Shown: positions 27,741 through 36,148 of the stretch, piece after piece | Layout of the letters: each line of letters opens with the position of its first letter | Numbering within the stretch: position 1 is the first letter of the stretch | Source of the DNA: an uncultured Desulfofustis sp. | GTDB taxonomy: Bacteria > Desulfobacterota > Desulfobulbia > Desulfobulbales > Desulfocapsaceae | Direction: 5' to 3' | NCBI GenBank assembly: GCA_905479735.1 | Contig: CAJQNS010000059.1 | Coordinates: forward strand, 1-44,882 | Length of the DNA: 44,882 nucleotides | Translations under genes and position numbers: made by a program | Notes under the pieces: model-generated | What the model was told of the DNA's origin: nothing | Database searches by the model: none | The model's input: the letters and a program-made list of their open reading frames with translations, nothing else

Positions 27741-28388
27741 CTATAGTTCGTTTAACTGAACCAGAATGTCAGCAGGTTCCATCCTGAGGGTGTGGTCCAC
27801 ATCCAGAAAGGCATAGGTGATATGCCGGTCGGAATTAACCACATAAGTTGCTGGAACCGGCAATTCGAAGCTCTGATCACCATTGGCGCCAGCCACATCG
27901 AGGCCGAACTTGTCGTATAATTTTATCATCTCATCAGCCAGACGAAAGACGATTCCGTACTGCGCTGCGACACCATTTCCCTTATCAGAGAGTACATCAA
28001 AGGTAAGGCCATGCTTTTCTGCCATCGACAGCGAATTGTCCGGTAGCATCGGAGAGATGGCTATCAGGCTTGCGCCAGCCTCCTTGATCGCCGGATACAT
28101 GTCCTGCAGTGCCTTCACCTGAAGGTTGCAGTAGGGTCACCAGACCCCTCGATAAAAGGTCACTACGGCGGGGCCGCTGGTCAGCCGATCCTCTAAAGAA
28201 ACCGGCTGACCAGTGGCGTCCGGCAGTTCGAAGAGCGGGGCCGTATCGCCTTGTTTGAGAGCCTTGTCGATCAAGTCAGAGGCCTTCAATTTGGCCATTG
28301 CGGCACTCATGATTTCAACTACTTCCGGAGGTGCTTTTTTCAGAAAACCTTCTTTTTGTGCCGCTAATTGATCTGCGAGAGCCTGCAT
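27741..28388 (-). CDS. Peroxiredoxin-like (AhpC/TSA) selenoprotein, Sec at UGA 28137-28139
   Basis: One gene of 215 codons interrupted by in-frame TGA at codon 84. Before it the frame ends FYRGVW; after it continues PYCNLQVKAL with no shift. The AhpC/TSA-like family normally reads FYRG-W-C-P-YC-N, so UGA sits exactly at the first Cys of the CxxC redox pair, giving UxxC. Downstream domains (LPDNSLSMAEKHGLTFDVLS; ADEMIKLYDKFGLDVAGANG) are full family length, so this is not a decayed gene. It likely reduces peroxides or disulfides. A SECIS-type hairpin starts 5 nt after the UGA. The ribosome binding site is CAGGAG. Automated callers will split or truncate it. Confidence 0.93.
28104..28131 (-). 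promoter_or_regulatory. Bacterial SECIS hairpin in the peroxiredoxin-like gene
   Basis: On the coding strand: stem CTGCA/TGCAG, small internal loop, upper stem CCTTC/GAAGG and apical loop AGGT. The loop starts 16 nt after the UGA, within the known bacterial range (about 16-37 nt), and has G within its first two positions. It is predicted to bind SelB. Confidence 0.85.
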
Positions 28389-28530
28389 GATTATTTCTCC
28401 TGAGGTAATTATGCGAGTTAGATTTCTTCACCTTTTGTAAAAACTGAGGCTTTGTGCGTATTGAAGCCGAGCCTCACCGCACCTTACAACCAACTAAGAA
28501 GATGATAAGTCTTTTTTGAAGGGCAACAAA

Positions 28531-29886
28531 TTATCCGGTGGAAGTGGTGCCCACCGCATCCTTGCCCCGCGTTTTGATTCTGAACATCGCCTCATCGGCG
28601 AGAGCTAGGAGACTTTCCCGATCCGCCGCATCATCGGGGTAAGTGGCGATACCAAAACTGGCCGACATATGGACTTCCAGGCCTTTGCTGGCGAGGTAGG
28701 TGGTCTGTTTCATCCGGGCTCTGATCTGCCGAGCATAGTCCAACGCTCCCTCTTTTCCAGTCCCGGGCAAAACCAGAACAAATTCATCGCCACCGTAAGT
28801 GACGCCAAAAGCCGGCTCTGTCAGGTTGTCCAAAAAGGTCTTGGCCACCTCTCTTAAGGCCTGGCTGCCGTTAAGATGACCGTAGGTATCAACAATTCGC
28901 TTGAAATTGTCCATATCGAGAAAAACCAGAGAGAACGGCGCCCCGCTTTCCTTGCTCTCGCCAATCAGCTTGTCCAGCGCTTTATAGAGATACCGGGTAT
29001 TGAATAATTCGGTGAGGTTGTCGTGGTTGGCCAGATAGCGGAACCGCTCTCTACTTTTGCGAAGTTTTTCGTCGGCCCTTCTTTTTTCCGTATTATCGAT
29101 GATAATGCCCTCGATAAAGGTAGTGCCGTCGGTGCCTTCTGCCAGTCTGGCATTGATAAGAGCCCAGACCGACTTGCCGTCCGGCCGCACCATCTCCACC
29201 TCGAAATTTCTCACTACCTGTGTTTCCAGCAACACCGAAATCATGGCCTGACGATCGGCGGGATTCTTATAGAGGCCGCTGACTCCCCCAGGGTGTTTGA
29301 GAAGTTCACCGGTAGTTGCAAAACCAAAGGTCTGGGCAAAAGCCGGATTTGCCCTGAGCAAACGACCCTCCAGCGTACACTGGTACATGCCCTGAACCGC
29401 ATGTCTATACATACTCCGGTAACGGGACTGAGCTTGCTGCAGGTCTTCCTGGGCGTTTTTAATTTCGGTTAAATCGGTCAGAAAAACAAAATGGCCGGTT
29501 TGGCTTGGGTCATCATCGCGGATGATGCTCCTTTTGCAGAGCAAAGGGATTGTAGAGCCAGTTCCGGTGAAAAAATCGGCTTCAAAATTCAAGTGCTTGC
29601 TGCTGGCAAAGTGCACAAAGACACTGTCTTTATCGTACAGGCTGTCAAGTGGCTGATTGATCAGATCTTGCTGATCTTTTCCCAGCAGCAACCGGATTGT
29701 TTCGTTACAGGAGGTGATTTTCAGATCAGAAGCCAGTTCCAAATACCCTTCCGAGGTCGAATCGATCACTCGTTTATATTTTGATATACTTTTTTCGATC
29801 TGCTTTTTTGAGTTGGCCTTGAAGTTCTCCAGCTCTCGCTCGAGCTCCTTTATCCGGTCTGTGTGGTTTTCAGATCCGCGTGACAC
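28531..29886 (-). CDS. PAS-PAS-GGDEF diguanylate cyclase
   Basis: 451 aa. An N-terminal coiled coil (~8-40) is followed by a PAS domain (~40-150), a second PAS/PAC domain (~155-275, MYQCTLEGRLLRANPAF) and a GGDEF domain (~285-445). The active-site loop reads TYGGDEFVLV, so c-di-GMP synthesis is expected. The RxxD inhibitory site five residues before GGDEF is absent (TEPA), so product feedback may be weak. There is no transmembrane segment; it is cytosolic. The start is GTG at 29886 with AAGGA upstream. It stands alone. Confidence 0.94.
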   Translation of the reverse strand: MSRGSENHTDRIKELERELENFKANSKKQIEKSISKYKRVIDSTSEGYLELASDLKITSCNETIRLLLGKDQQDLINQPLDSLYDKDSVFVHFASSKHLNFEADFFTGTGSTIPLLCKRSIIRDDDPSQTGHFVFLTDLTEIKNAQEDLQQAQSRYRSMYRHAVQGMYQCTLEGRLLRANPAFAQTFGFATTGELLKHPGGVSGLYKNPADRQAMISVLLETQVVRNFEVEMVRPDGKSVWALINARLAEGTDGTTFIEGIIIDNTEKRRADEKLRKSRERFRYLANHDNLTELFNTRYLYKALDKLIGESKESGAPFSLVFLDMDNFKRIVDTYGHLNGSQALREVAKTFLDNLTEPAFGVTYGGDEFVLVLPGTGKEGALDYARQIRARMKQTTYLASKGLEVHMSASFGIATYPDDAADRESLLALADEAMFRIKTRGKDAVGTTSTG

Positions 29887-30063
29887 CGCAACAAATCCTT
29901 TGGCTGTCTTGACCCATCGTCTGGATCAGATTGATTGGAATGATTATCAACTCAACGCTCTCTTCACATTAGTTCGAAATCCCCAAGAGACAAGATCAGA
30001 ATTGACAGGTATAAGGGTGATTGGGTCAGAATATGCAGTCGCTGGCAACGACTTTTGCCTGAA

Positions 30064-30894
30064 TCATATCACGTTTTCACTGATACTCTGAGGACGGTGA
30101 TTGTAGTGGACGAAACTGCTGATTGCCTTAAAGAAACTGCGGCGAAGGTATGCAATCCGCTTATGACAGACTTCAAGATTCTCAGGATCATACCATTTCG
30201 GCGACAGATAGCTTCTCCGGTTGAGTTCGATTTGAATCCAGGGCAGAGCGTCACTGTGACGCCTGACGATATAGCCTCCCAGAAACGGATTATTGAGAGT
30301 TATATCATCCGCTTCTTCGGGAAACTGCTCCCGTAAAAATCGTGCCAGAGAGCGCACCATTTCAGGTGGGCAGGTTAACCGTCGTCCGCGGACTCTGTTT
30401 CCCCGGTGATCGCCACGATTACTAAGACAGATAAACGGCCGCTGTCGGCCGGGACGGGAACTGGTATTCGGGGCCCGATCCAGCATAGTATGGCAGTCTA
30501 TACCGCAGAACAGGTTTGGCTTTCTACTCATTTCTCCCAAACCATCGTGGTAAGGTTTGTAATACTTTTTAAGCAGCAGGCGCAGCGTGTCCTCGCTGGG
30601 GATACGCTTTTTCCGATAAATTCCCTTACCGGTGACGGTATGACTCTTTATAACGCCATCTTGATTTACCGGCGGCAGGTCATCGGGTGAGCGATTGAGG
30701 TCGATCGTGGCCCGGGCAATATCGCTTTCAAGATAGAAGGCAACCTCATCTTTGAAATCATAGATATCTCGAGTTAAGGGGTCTCCATCACTGAAAATAT
30801 CACGTCTTGACAAGAGTGTATGGTTCGACATTTCGGGGGCAATAATTTCCCCTCCATGCGGCACAGAAACTATAATTGGCAGTTTTGCAACCAT
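30064..30894 (-). CDS. N-formylglutamate amidohydrolase family protein
   Basis: 276 aa. Family motifs are an N-terminal SVPHGGEIIAPE, the zinc-ligand region GIDCHTM, the PFICLSNRGD block, and PFLGGYIVRRHSDALPWIQ near the end. The family includes HutG-type deformylases of histidine degradation and broader N-formyl or related amidohydrolases; no hut genes are nearby, so the substrate is uncertain. It is cytosolic, with a full-length domain. The ATG follows a weak GAG-type ribosome binding site. The 30895-31066 spacer has no gene. Confidence 0.88.
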   Translation of the reverse strand: MVAKLPIIVSVPHGGEIIAPEMSNHTLLSRRDIFSDGDPLTRDIYDFKDEVAFYLESDIARATIDLNRSPDDLPPVNQDGVIKSHTVTGKGIYRKKRIPSEDTLRLLLKKYYKPYHDGLGEMSRKPNLFCGIDCHTMLDRAPNTSSRPGRQRPFICLSNRGDHRGNRVRGRRLTCPPEMVRSLARFLREQFPEEADDITLNNPFLGGYIVRRHSDALPWIQIELNRRSYLSPKWYDPENLEVCHKRIAYLRRSFFKAISSFVHYNHRPQSISENVI

Positions 30895-31066
30895 CTGATC
30901 ACTCGGTTAATCAGAAAATGGAAAAATCAACAGAAAACAACGAGAATTACAACTGAGCTTCGATGCTTCAACTACTGAATATTATACCACAAAGCAGCAC
31001 TGAAATACAATTGGAAAGTTTACAGCCAGGTGATCCAGTTCTTGGATAAATTGGATATGGCTTTAC

Positions 31067-31267
31067 TCAGAACCCTTGCCGCCAGTTTGAGAAGGTGGGG
31101 ACGTGATTGGTAACCCGGTATCTGTTTTTCAGGAATTTAACAAAGTCCTCGGAAGTATAATTTTCACCATATTTTTTTAAAAATATTCTAAAAATGCGTT
31201 CTTTCTCCGACTGACTCGTGTTATCCCATACGTTTTTATAACTACTGTTCTCATTCATTGCATTCAT
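31067..31267 (-). CDS. Small hypothetical protein
   Basis: 66 aa, polar and helical, with Lys/Glu-rich stretches (SEKERIFRIFLKKYGENY, then EDFVKFLKNRYR) and an aromatic C terminus (SNWRQGF). AGGA lies about 10 nt before the ATG. There is no signal peptide. It is not recognised; codon content looks reasonable but the length is short. It lies between the formylglutamate-hydrolase-like gene and rhlE on the same strand. Confidence 0.5.
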   Translation of the reverse strand: MNAMNENSSYKNVWDNTSQSEKERIFRIFLKKYGENYTSEDFVKFLKNRYRVTNHVPTFSNWRQGF

Positions 31268-31520
31268 ACTTCATGGTCCTGTTTCTCAAGATTATCCGAG
31301 GCACAGCTGTGAACTACATCTCAGGCTACTTTCCGGAAAGGAACTTAGATAAAGGACTTATACCTTACCATTAATCGAGATAAAGAGCAAATCGGCGGGG
31401 AGTCAGGCTAGCTGAAATCGACTACTTCAGCTTATTCAGTCTGTTCTTATAACTGGCTTTCATTGCCTTAACCAGCACAATGAAGGAACAAATCGAATCG
31501 AGGGGAACTTTAATAGATAT

Positions 31521-31561
31521 CTGGTCATGTGGGCCGGATTGTATCAAGCCCACATGACCAG
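31521..31561. repeat. Perfect 14-bp inverted repeat downstream of rhlE
   Basis: Arms CTGGTCATGTGGGC and GCCCACATGACCAG with a 13-nt loop. There is no U-tract on either strand. It lies in the 31268-31687 spacer, in which I find no convincing gene; short open frames on the minus strand around 31440-31600 read partly protein-like but lack a start. Confidence 0.6.
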
Positions 31562-31687
31562 CTTGTGGCGGAAAGTCTAAAACTGACCCCGTATCCCAAA
31601 TCTACCTTGATCTCACGGCCAACCAGAGCAGACCGAGGCAAGGTCAAATTCTGAGGTAGCAGACTATTGGATCAGATCAGGAAGGCC

Positions 31688-32971
31688 CTAGACACCAAAA
31701 TCAAAAGCGGCCATGCGGTTTCTTTGAGACGATCTCTTGCCGCGAACCTTTCTGGGGGTCTTCTTGCTTTTGATTCCAGCCGGACTAGCCGGACTGGCAG
31801 GTCTAGCCGGTCTGTTCTGCTGTGGCACCCTATTTTCGAAAACAACGTCCCCGGAATCAGAAGACGGAAGGTTTCCATAGGTGATTTTACCCCGAAGAAC
31901 CCGTTCCAGGCTCTTTATCATTTTCTGATCTTCTGAAGTGATAAAAGTAAGAGCTTCTCCTGATTGGCAGGCTCTTCCTGTTCGCCCGGTGCGATGGGTA
32001 TATGCCTCGGTTGTTCCCGGTATATCATAGTTGATTATATGGGAGATACCGGCCACATCTATCCCCCGCGCGGCGATATCGGTTGCCACCAGGATCTTGC
32101 AGGAACCGTTCTTAAAATCATTGAGCGCTCTCTGTCGCTGCTGCTGTGAGAGGTTGCCTTGAATCGAGGCAGCCTTGAAGCCCTGCTTCTCAAGTCTTTG
32201 GGCCAGACTTTTTGCTTTGTATTTTGTCCTGGTGAATACAATTGCCGAACCGACATAACCTTCTTTCAAAATAGAGGTGAGAAGTGAGTTCTTTTTATTC
32301 TTCTCTGTCCTGTAGAAGGTGTGCGAGATGTTGGTATGGGGTTCGGTATGGTCCACCGTAACCTCAACAGGATTTACCAGTAACCCATCGATGAGACTGC
32401 GAACTTCATGGGGCATGGTTGCCGAAAAAACCAGGTTTTGCCGCTTCACGGGAAGCTTTTTGATAATCCGCTTGATATCAGGCAGAAATCCTTGATCAAG
32501 CATTTGATCAGCTTCATCTAAAACCAGAATTTCTATTCCAGAAAGTTTGATTGCGCCATCGTTTGCCAGGTCGAGAAGCCGGCCCGGGCAGGCAACGACT
32601 ATGTCTACTCCCCGCTTGAGCTTATTGATTTGAGCTTCCCTGCTTACTCCGCCGTAGACGACGCAGGCCCGGATTTTGAGACGTCTGGAAAATTTGCCGA
32701 TGTAGGCATAAGTCTGTTCAGCCAGTTCTCTTGTCGGAGCAATGATCAGTGATCGCACAGAATTGGAGGAACGACCAGCACTCAGCTGCTCTAAAATGGG
32801 CAGGACGAATGCTGCTGTCTTGCCGGTGCCGGTCTGGGCCAGCCCTATCATATCCCGCCCGTCCAGTGTGGGTTGAATCGCTCGTTGTTGAATTGGTGTG
32901 GGTGTTACATATCCCTGGCTCTTCAGGGCTTCAGAAATATGTTTGTTAAAATTAAAATCTGTAAAACTCAT
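31688..32971 (-). CDS. rhlE: DEAD-box RNA helicase (RhlE family)
   Basis: 427 aa. All core motifs are visible: Q motif TPTPIQQRAI, motif I AQTGTGKT, Ia APTRELAEQT, II DEAD, III SAT, V ARGIDV and VI HRTGRTGR. After the helicase core (about 370 aa) comes a basic tail rich in Pro/Ala/Ser and Lys/Arg (ARPASPASPAG, KKTPRKVRGKR), a common RNA-anchoring extension. Such helicases unwind structured RNA in ribosome assembly and cold growth. AGGAG lies before the ATG. Upstream is the element shared with the RRM gene (33034-33112). Confidence 0.96.
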   Translation of the reverse strand: MSFTDFNFNKHISEALKSQGYVTPTPIQQRAIQPTLDGRDMIGLAQTGTGKTAAFVLPILEQLSAGRSSNSVRSLIIAPTRELAEQTYAYIGKFSRRLKIRACVVYGGVSREAQINKLKRGVDIVVACPGRLLDLANDGAIKLSGIEILVLDEADQMLDQGFLPDIKRIIKKLPVKRQNLVFSATMPHEVRSLIDGLLVNPVEVTVDHTEPHTNISHTFYRTEKNKKNSLLTSILKEGYVGSAIVFTRTKYKAKSLAQRLEKQGFKAASIQGNLSQQQRQRALNDFKNGSCKILVATDIAARGIDVAGISHIINYDIPGTTEAYTHRTGRTGRACQSGEALTFITSEDQKMIKSLERVLRGKITYGNLPSSDSGDVVFENRVPQQNRPARPASPASPAGIKSKKTPRKVRGKRSSQRNRMAAFDFGV

Positions 32972-33033
32972 TAAATCTCCTGTTTAGCGTAAACGTACGC
33001 TTCCCCCAACAATTGTGCCGGGGTTAATTATTG

Positions 33034-33112
33034 TGACCAGCAAGAATCTCTGATAGCAACTGATTGAAGTAGGAACTACAAGGCAGGTGGTGAGTGACGC
33101 AATGCGTGATCT
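33034..33112 (-). promoter_or_regulatory. Shared upstream element, copy 2 (before rhlE)
   Basis: About 79 nt matching 7075-7152 and in the same orientation relative to its gene, ending about 62 nt before the rhlE start. The best-conserved blocks are AGATTCTTGCTGGTCA next to the gene and the GATCACGCA..GCGTCACTC block at the far end. It could be a leader RNA or a dispersed repeat. Confidence 0.6.
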
Positions 33113-33318
33113 GAATTGTGGAATGTCCACATGTTGGTCAGGACCATATACTCTTTTTCAGTTAATACAAGGAAAAAATTGGATATATGGGGACTATCGT
33201 CCCTCTTGATTTCAGATTTACCGAGAACAAGCGCTTTATCTCCAACGATTTTGTCTGAAATGATTATAGGAAATGTACAAGTTAAAAATTGTGCGGCTAT
33301 AAATTGGAGAGTTTCATA

Positions 33319-33768
33319 ATGAAAACAATATCAATCATGGCGGTTCTCCTGACCTTGCTGGTCTGTTCATCGCCTTTGGCAGCGACTCGAACCGGGCAGA
33401 GATCGGTGGGAATATGTACTTCGGATTTCAACCTCTGGGGCCACTCCAGTCAGTGCTCTTGCGATCAGAGCAAGGTCTACGATCAGCGAGCGGGTTTGTG
33501 CCTCGAAGACAAAGAAGCCGTAGAGATCACCGTCCAGGGGGCCGTTTCAGCCGGCCTGGCTGCCATCGGCGGAGAAACAACCGGTTTTGAGATTAAAACT
33601 CAGGCAGAGGGCTCTTATGAGCTTATCTTAAAAGTGGTTGATCAGGAAAAACTGAGCACCCTGGACGGCATGTGGTTCGAGGTTGTAGGGGAAATCATCA
33701 CCATCGAATCTGTCGAGCGGAAGGAAAGAAAAGCCATCATTGTAGACAACCTCGCGGTGCTGGAGTAA
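33319..33768 (+). CDS. Exported cysteine-rich small protein, unknown
   Basis: 149 aa with a signal peptide (MKTISIMAVLLTLLVCSSPL, cleavage likely after LAA). The mature N terminus has a compact four-cysteine segment (GICTSDFNLWGHSSQCSCD ... AGLCLED), suggesting disulfides. The rest is beta-rich and acidic (VTVQGAVSAGLAAIGGETTG-like pattern). It is probably periplasmic. There is a GGAG ribosome binding site before the ATG. It ends 31 bp before the exported amidohydrolase gene, so the two are likely one operon. No family was recognised. Confidence 0.75.
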   Translation: MKTISIMAVLLTLLVCSSPLAATRTGQRSVGICTSDFNLWGHSSQCSCDQSKVYDQRAGLCLEDKEAVEITVQGAVSAGLAAIGGETTGFEIKTQAEGSYELILKVVDQEKLSTLDGMWFEVVGEIITIESVERKERKAIIVDNLAVLE

Positions 33769-33799
33769 CGAGTTGAAAGAATATCTGAAGGAGCACTGC

Positions 33800-34663
33800 A
33801 TGTTGCGATCGATACTATTCATACTTTTTTTAGGAAGTTGTTTTTTTCTAATGGCCGGGCCTGGATTGTTTGACCCGGCGAAAGCGGCAGACGGCCAGAA
33901 TAAGGATCTGCCAGTCTTTGACACCCATGTGCATTACAAGGAACCAGCCTGGTCGGTATACCCGCCGGATGTCATCATAGAGATGATGGAAAGAGCTGGT
34001 GTTGTCAAAGCACTGGTATCAAGTTCACCGGATGAAGGAACCCGGATGCTCTATCGGCAGGATCCTGAACGTATTATCCCCTTTCTGCGCCCCTACCACG
34101 ATGAGGTGACTTCGAGCAACTGGCACCAGCAGGAAGAGATCATCGACTACTTCAAGAAACGGCTTGAAATGCCTATTTACAAAGGGCTGGGAGAGTTTCA
34201 TATCCACAATCCCATAGACGCCGATTCTCCTGTTATCAAAAAGACAGTGAAGCTGGCGGTTGAGCGGGATCTGTACATTCATGTCCATTCAAATCATCGT
34301 GCGGTAGAACAGATTTTCGCCTATGAGCCGCAGGTAAAGATATTGTGGGCTCATGCCGGGATGTCCGATCCGCCAGCAGTGGTTGCCGACATGTTTGAGC
34401 GATTTGAGAACCTCTGGGTGGATATCTCCATCCGTGAATATGAAATTGCTCCAAATGGAATACTCGCCCCAGAATGGCAGAAGCTGTTTCTCGAGCATTC
34501 TGATAGAATTACCATCGGCAGTGACACCTGGGTGAACGGTCAATGGGACAACTACGAAGAAATCATAGCCTTCGACCGACACTGGCTGGCCCAGCTGCCG
34601 CCCGAGGTTGCGAAACAGATTGCCTTTGACAACGCCAAACGATTATTTATCGATGGCACATAA
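33800..34663 (+). CDS. Exported metal-dependent amidohydrolase (TIM-barrel)
   Basis: 287 aa. Residues ~1-35 form a signal peptide (LRSILFILFLGSCFFLMAG, cleavage near AKAA). The mature part has amidohydrolase-2-type metal motifs: FDTHVHYKEP early, YIHVHSNH, ILWAHAGMSD, and GSDTWV near the end. It is predicted to be a periplasmic hydrolase or decarboxylase-like enzyme; the substrate is unknown. I start at ATG 33800 because GGAG lies 6 nt upstream. It follows the cysteine-rich exported protein in the same direction. Confidence 0.88.
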   Translation: MLRSILFILFLGSCFFLMAGPGLFDPAKAADGQNKDLPVFDTHVHYKEPAWSVYPPDVIIEMMERAGVVKALVSSSPDEGTRMLYRQDPERIIPFLRPYHDEVTSSNWHQQEEIIDYFKKRLEMPIYKGLGEFHIHNPIDADSPVIKKTVKLAVERDLYIHVHSNHRAVEQIFAYEPQVKILWAHAGMSDPPAVVADMFERFENLWVDISIREYEIAPNGILAPEWQKLFLEHSDRITIGSDTWVNGQWDNYEEIIAFDRHWLAQLPPEVAKQIAFDNAKRLFIDGT

Positions 34664-34771
34664 CCGGCTGACTTTGAGCTAAAATTGTGCGTGCAAACTG
34701 GCTTGATACGAAATAAATAGAGACAGCACGCTGTTTCAGCTGCCAGAAAAACATATTGTCGAGTTAAGGCG

Positions 34772-34802
34772 ACGGTTTAAGATTTCATTGTTAAACCGTT
34801 TT
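34772..34802 (+). terminator. Likely intrinsic terminator after amidohydrolase
   Basis: A 9-bp perfect stem (ACGGTTTAA/TTAAACCGT), a 10-nt loop and a run of four T, about 110 bp after the amidohydrolase stop and directly before the next gene. Confidence 0.6.
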
Positions 34803-34836
34803 AGTGAAACCAAGCCACTATCCTTTTTATTACGCC

Positions 34837-35412
34837 ATGTTCCGTAGATTATTCGGCCAGGAAAGAACAACAGAAGAGGCACCAGGCAACAATCGATACG
34901 GCATCGATGAAAACAGCAGATATTGCCCGCAGTGCGGGGATGAGTATCGAGCCGAAATAGAAACTTGTTCTGCCTGCTCTATCCCGCTCATATCCGGCTC
35001 AGAGAAGTTGGCCAATCTCAAGCAGCAGGAACCGGACTCAGCTTCAGATTTCACAGAAATCTCTGTCGCTGATGAGCTGGTTTCCATCCAGGCCGGGAAA
35101 CTGGGGTATCTCAAGCCATTACAACATCTATTAAGGGCAGATTATATCCCGTCTATACTTGCCGGTGATAACACCTCAAAGGGTTGAGGCGGCCCCGACC
35201 TTCAGTTGAAGGTTAAAGTCTCAGATGTTCAGCGCGCTGGAGAAGTCCTCAGGAAAAATTATATTAAATCCACCGGACTCAACAGTGAGAATTTTCCAGG
35301 AGACGAGGCAGTATTCAGTCTAGAGGCGGAAACGGTTACCTGTCCTGCCTGTTCCATGCGTTTCAAGCCCACCTCTAAAAGTTGCCCCGATTGCGGCCTG
35401 CAGTTCGGTTGA
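34837..35412 (+). CDS. Selenoprotein with two zinc ribbons, Sec at UGA 35185-35187
   Basis: 191 codons from ATG 34837 with an in-frame TGA at codon 117. The frame is open on both sides: ...SILAGDNTSKG, then UGA, then GGPDLQLKVKVSDVQRAGEV. Residues ~30-50 form a zinc ribbon (CPQCG ... CSAC). The middle resembles DUF2007-type signal-transducing domains, in which a Cys/Gly-rich stretch often sits at the UGA position. The C terminus is a second zinc ribbon (CPACSMRF ... CPDCG), which would be lost if UGA were a stop. A SECIS-like hairpin lies at the right distance. A GTG at 34804 is an alternative start but falls in a terminator tail. Function unknown. Confidence 0.82.
35198..35213 (+). promoter_or_regulatory. 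Bacterial SECIS hairpin in the zinc-ribbon gene
   Basis: Stem ACCTTC/GAAGGT with loop AGTT. The loop begins exactly 16 nt after the UGA, as in the peroxiredoxin-like gene, and the stem core CCTTC/GAAGG is the same. Confidence 0.78.
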
Positions 35413-35620
35413 TCAAATTGTCCCAGGCACCTGAGCCTTGAACCAAAGCATCGTAACAGTCAAAACACTCAGATAAGTACTAAATTACCTTCGAATGCAT
35501 TGATTAAGCGTTTCCTTTAAATCAACCTCCAGGGGCGGATCAATTCTCAGGAATCTGGTATGAGATGCCTGACTTGAGCCTGCTACTATCCCATTAAGTG
35601 CTATATTGTCTTGGAGGGAT

Positions 35621-35678
35621 TGGCGGAGTGACCGCCAGAGGATTTTAAACTGGTACGAAACAGGACTGTCGTCCATTT
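35621..35678 (+). repeat. Short dispersed repeat C, copy 1
   Basis: A 58-bp segment beginning TGGCGGAGTGA and containing GAAACAGGACTGTCG. It is similar to 40459-40516 and lies 34 bp before the YdhR-like gene. The rest of 35413-35712 has no convincing gene. Confidence 0.65.
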
Positions 35679-35712
35679 CAGCTTAGACGTCTACAACCGA
35701 GGGAGAGTGCCA

Positions 35713-36027
35713 ATGATTACAACCATAACCACGTTTCAGTTGCCAAAGTCAATTACCCTGGAAGAGGCACGCACCATTTTCCTGAGCACGGCCCCGAAAT
35801 ACCAGGATGTGGCAGGTCTTATCCGTAAGGTCTATATCTACTCGGAGGACGACAACACAGTCGGCGGAATTTATCTCTGGAATTCACGAGCAGATGCTGA
35901 GGCTATGTACACCGAGAGTTGGAAAGCTTTCGTACGGGAAAAATACGGTACAGACCCTTCAGTCACGTACCTTGAGAGCCCTGTCGTGGTTGACAACGTA
36001 ACTCACGAAATTATCTCGGATGAGTAG
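35713..36027 (+). CDS. YdhR-like (putative mono-oxygenase, dimeric alpha-beta barrel) protein
   Basis: 104 aa with the ferredoxin-like dimeric alpha/beta-barrel pattern of YdhR: a strand TTITTFQLPKSITLEEA, a helix with TAPKYQDVAGLIRKVYIYSE, then GGIYLWNSRADAEAMY and WKAFVREKYG. Family members are called putative mono-oxygenases by fold only; no cofactor site is visible. The ATG is at 35713 (a GTG two codons earlier is possible), preceded by GGGAG. The upstream 58-bp repeat is shared with the gene at 40523. Confidence 0.85.
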   Translation: MITTITTFQLPKSITLEEARTIFLSTAPKYQDVAGLIRKVYIYSEDDNTVGGIYLWNSRADAEAMYTESWKAFVREKYGTDPSVTYLESPVVVDNVTHEIISDE

Positions 36028-36148
36028 CTGGTATCCTTGGGTTGCCACTTCCGAGAAATTCCAAGGTCTGAATTTCTCAAGCCCCTTCCAAGCGAACCTT
36101 GTTCCTGTCTATTATTTTTAAACTGGTGATCATCTCCCATGCATGTTG

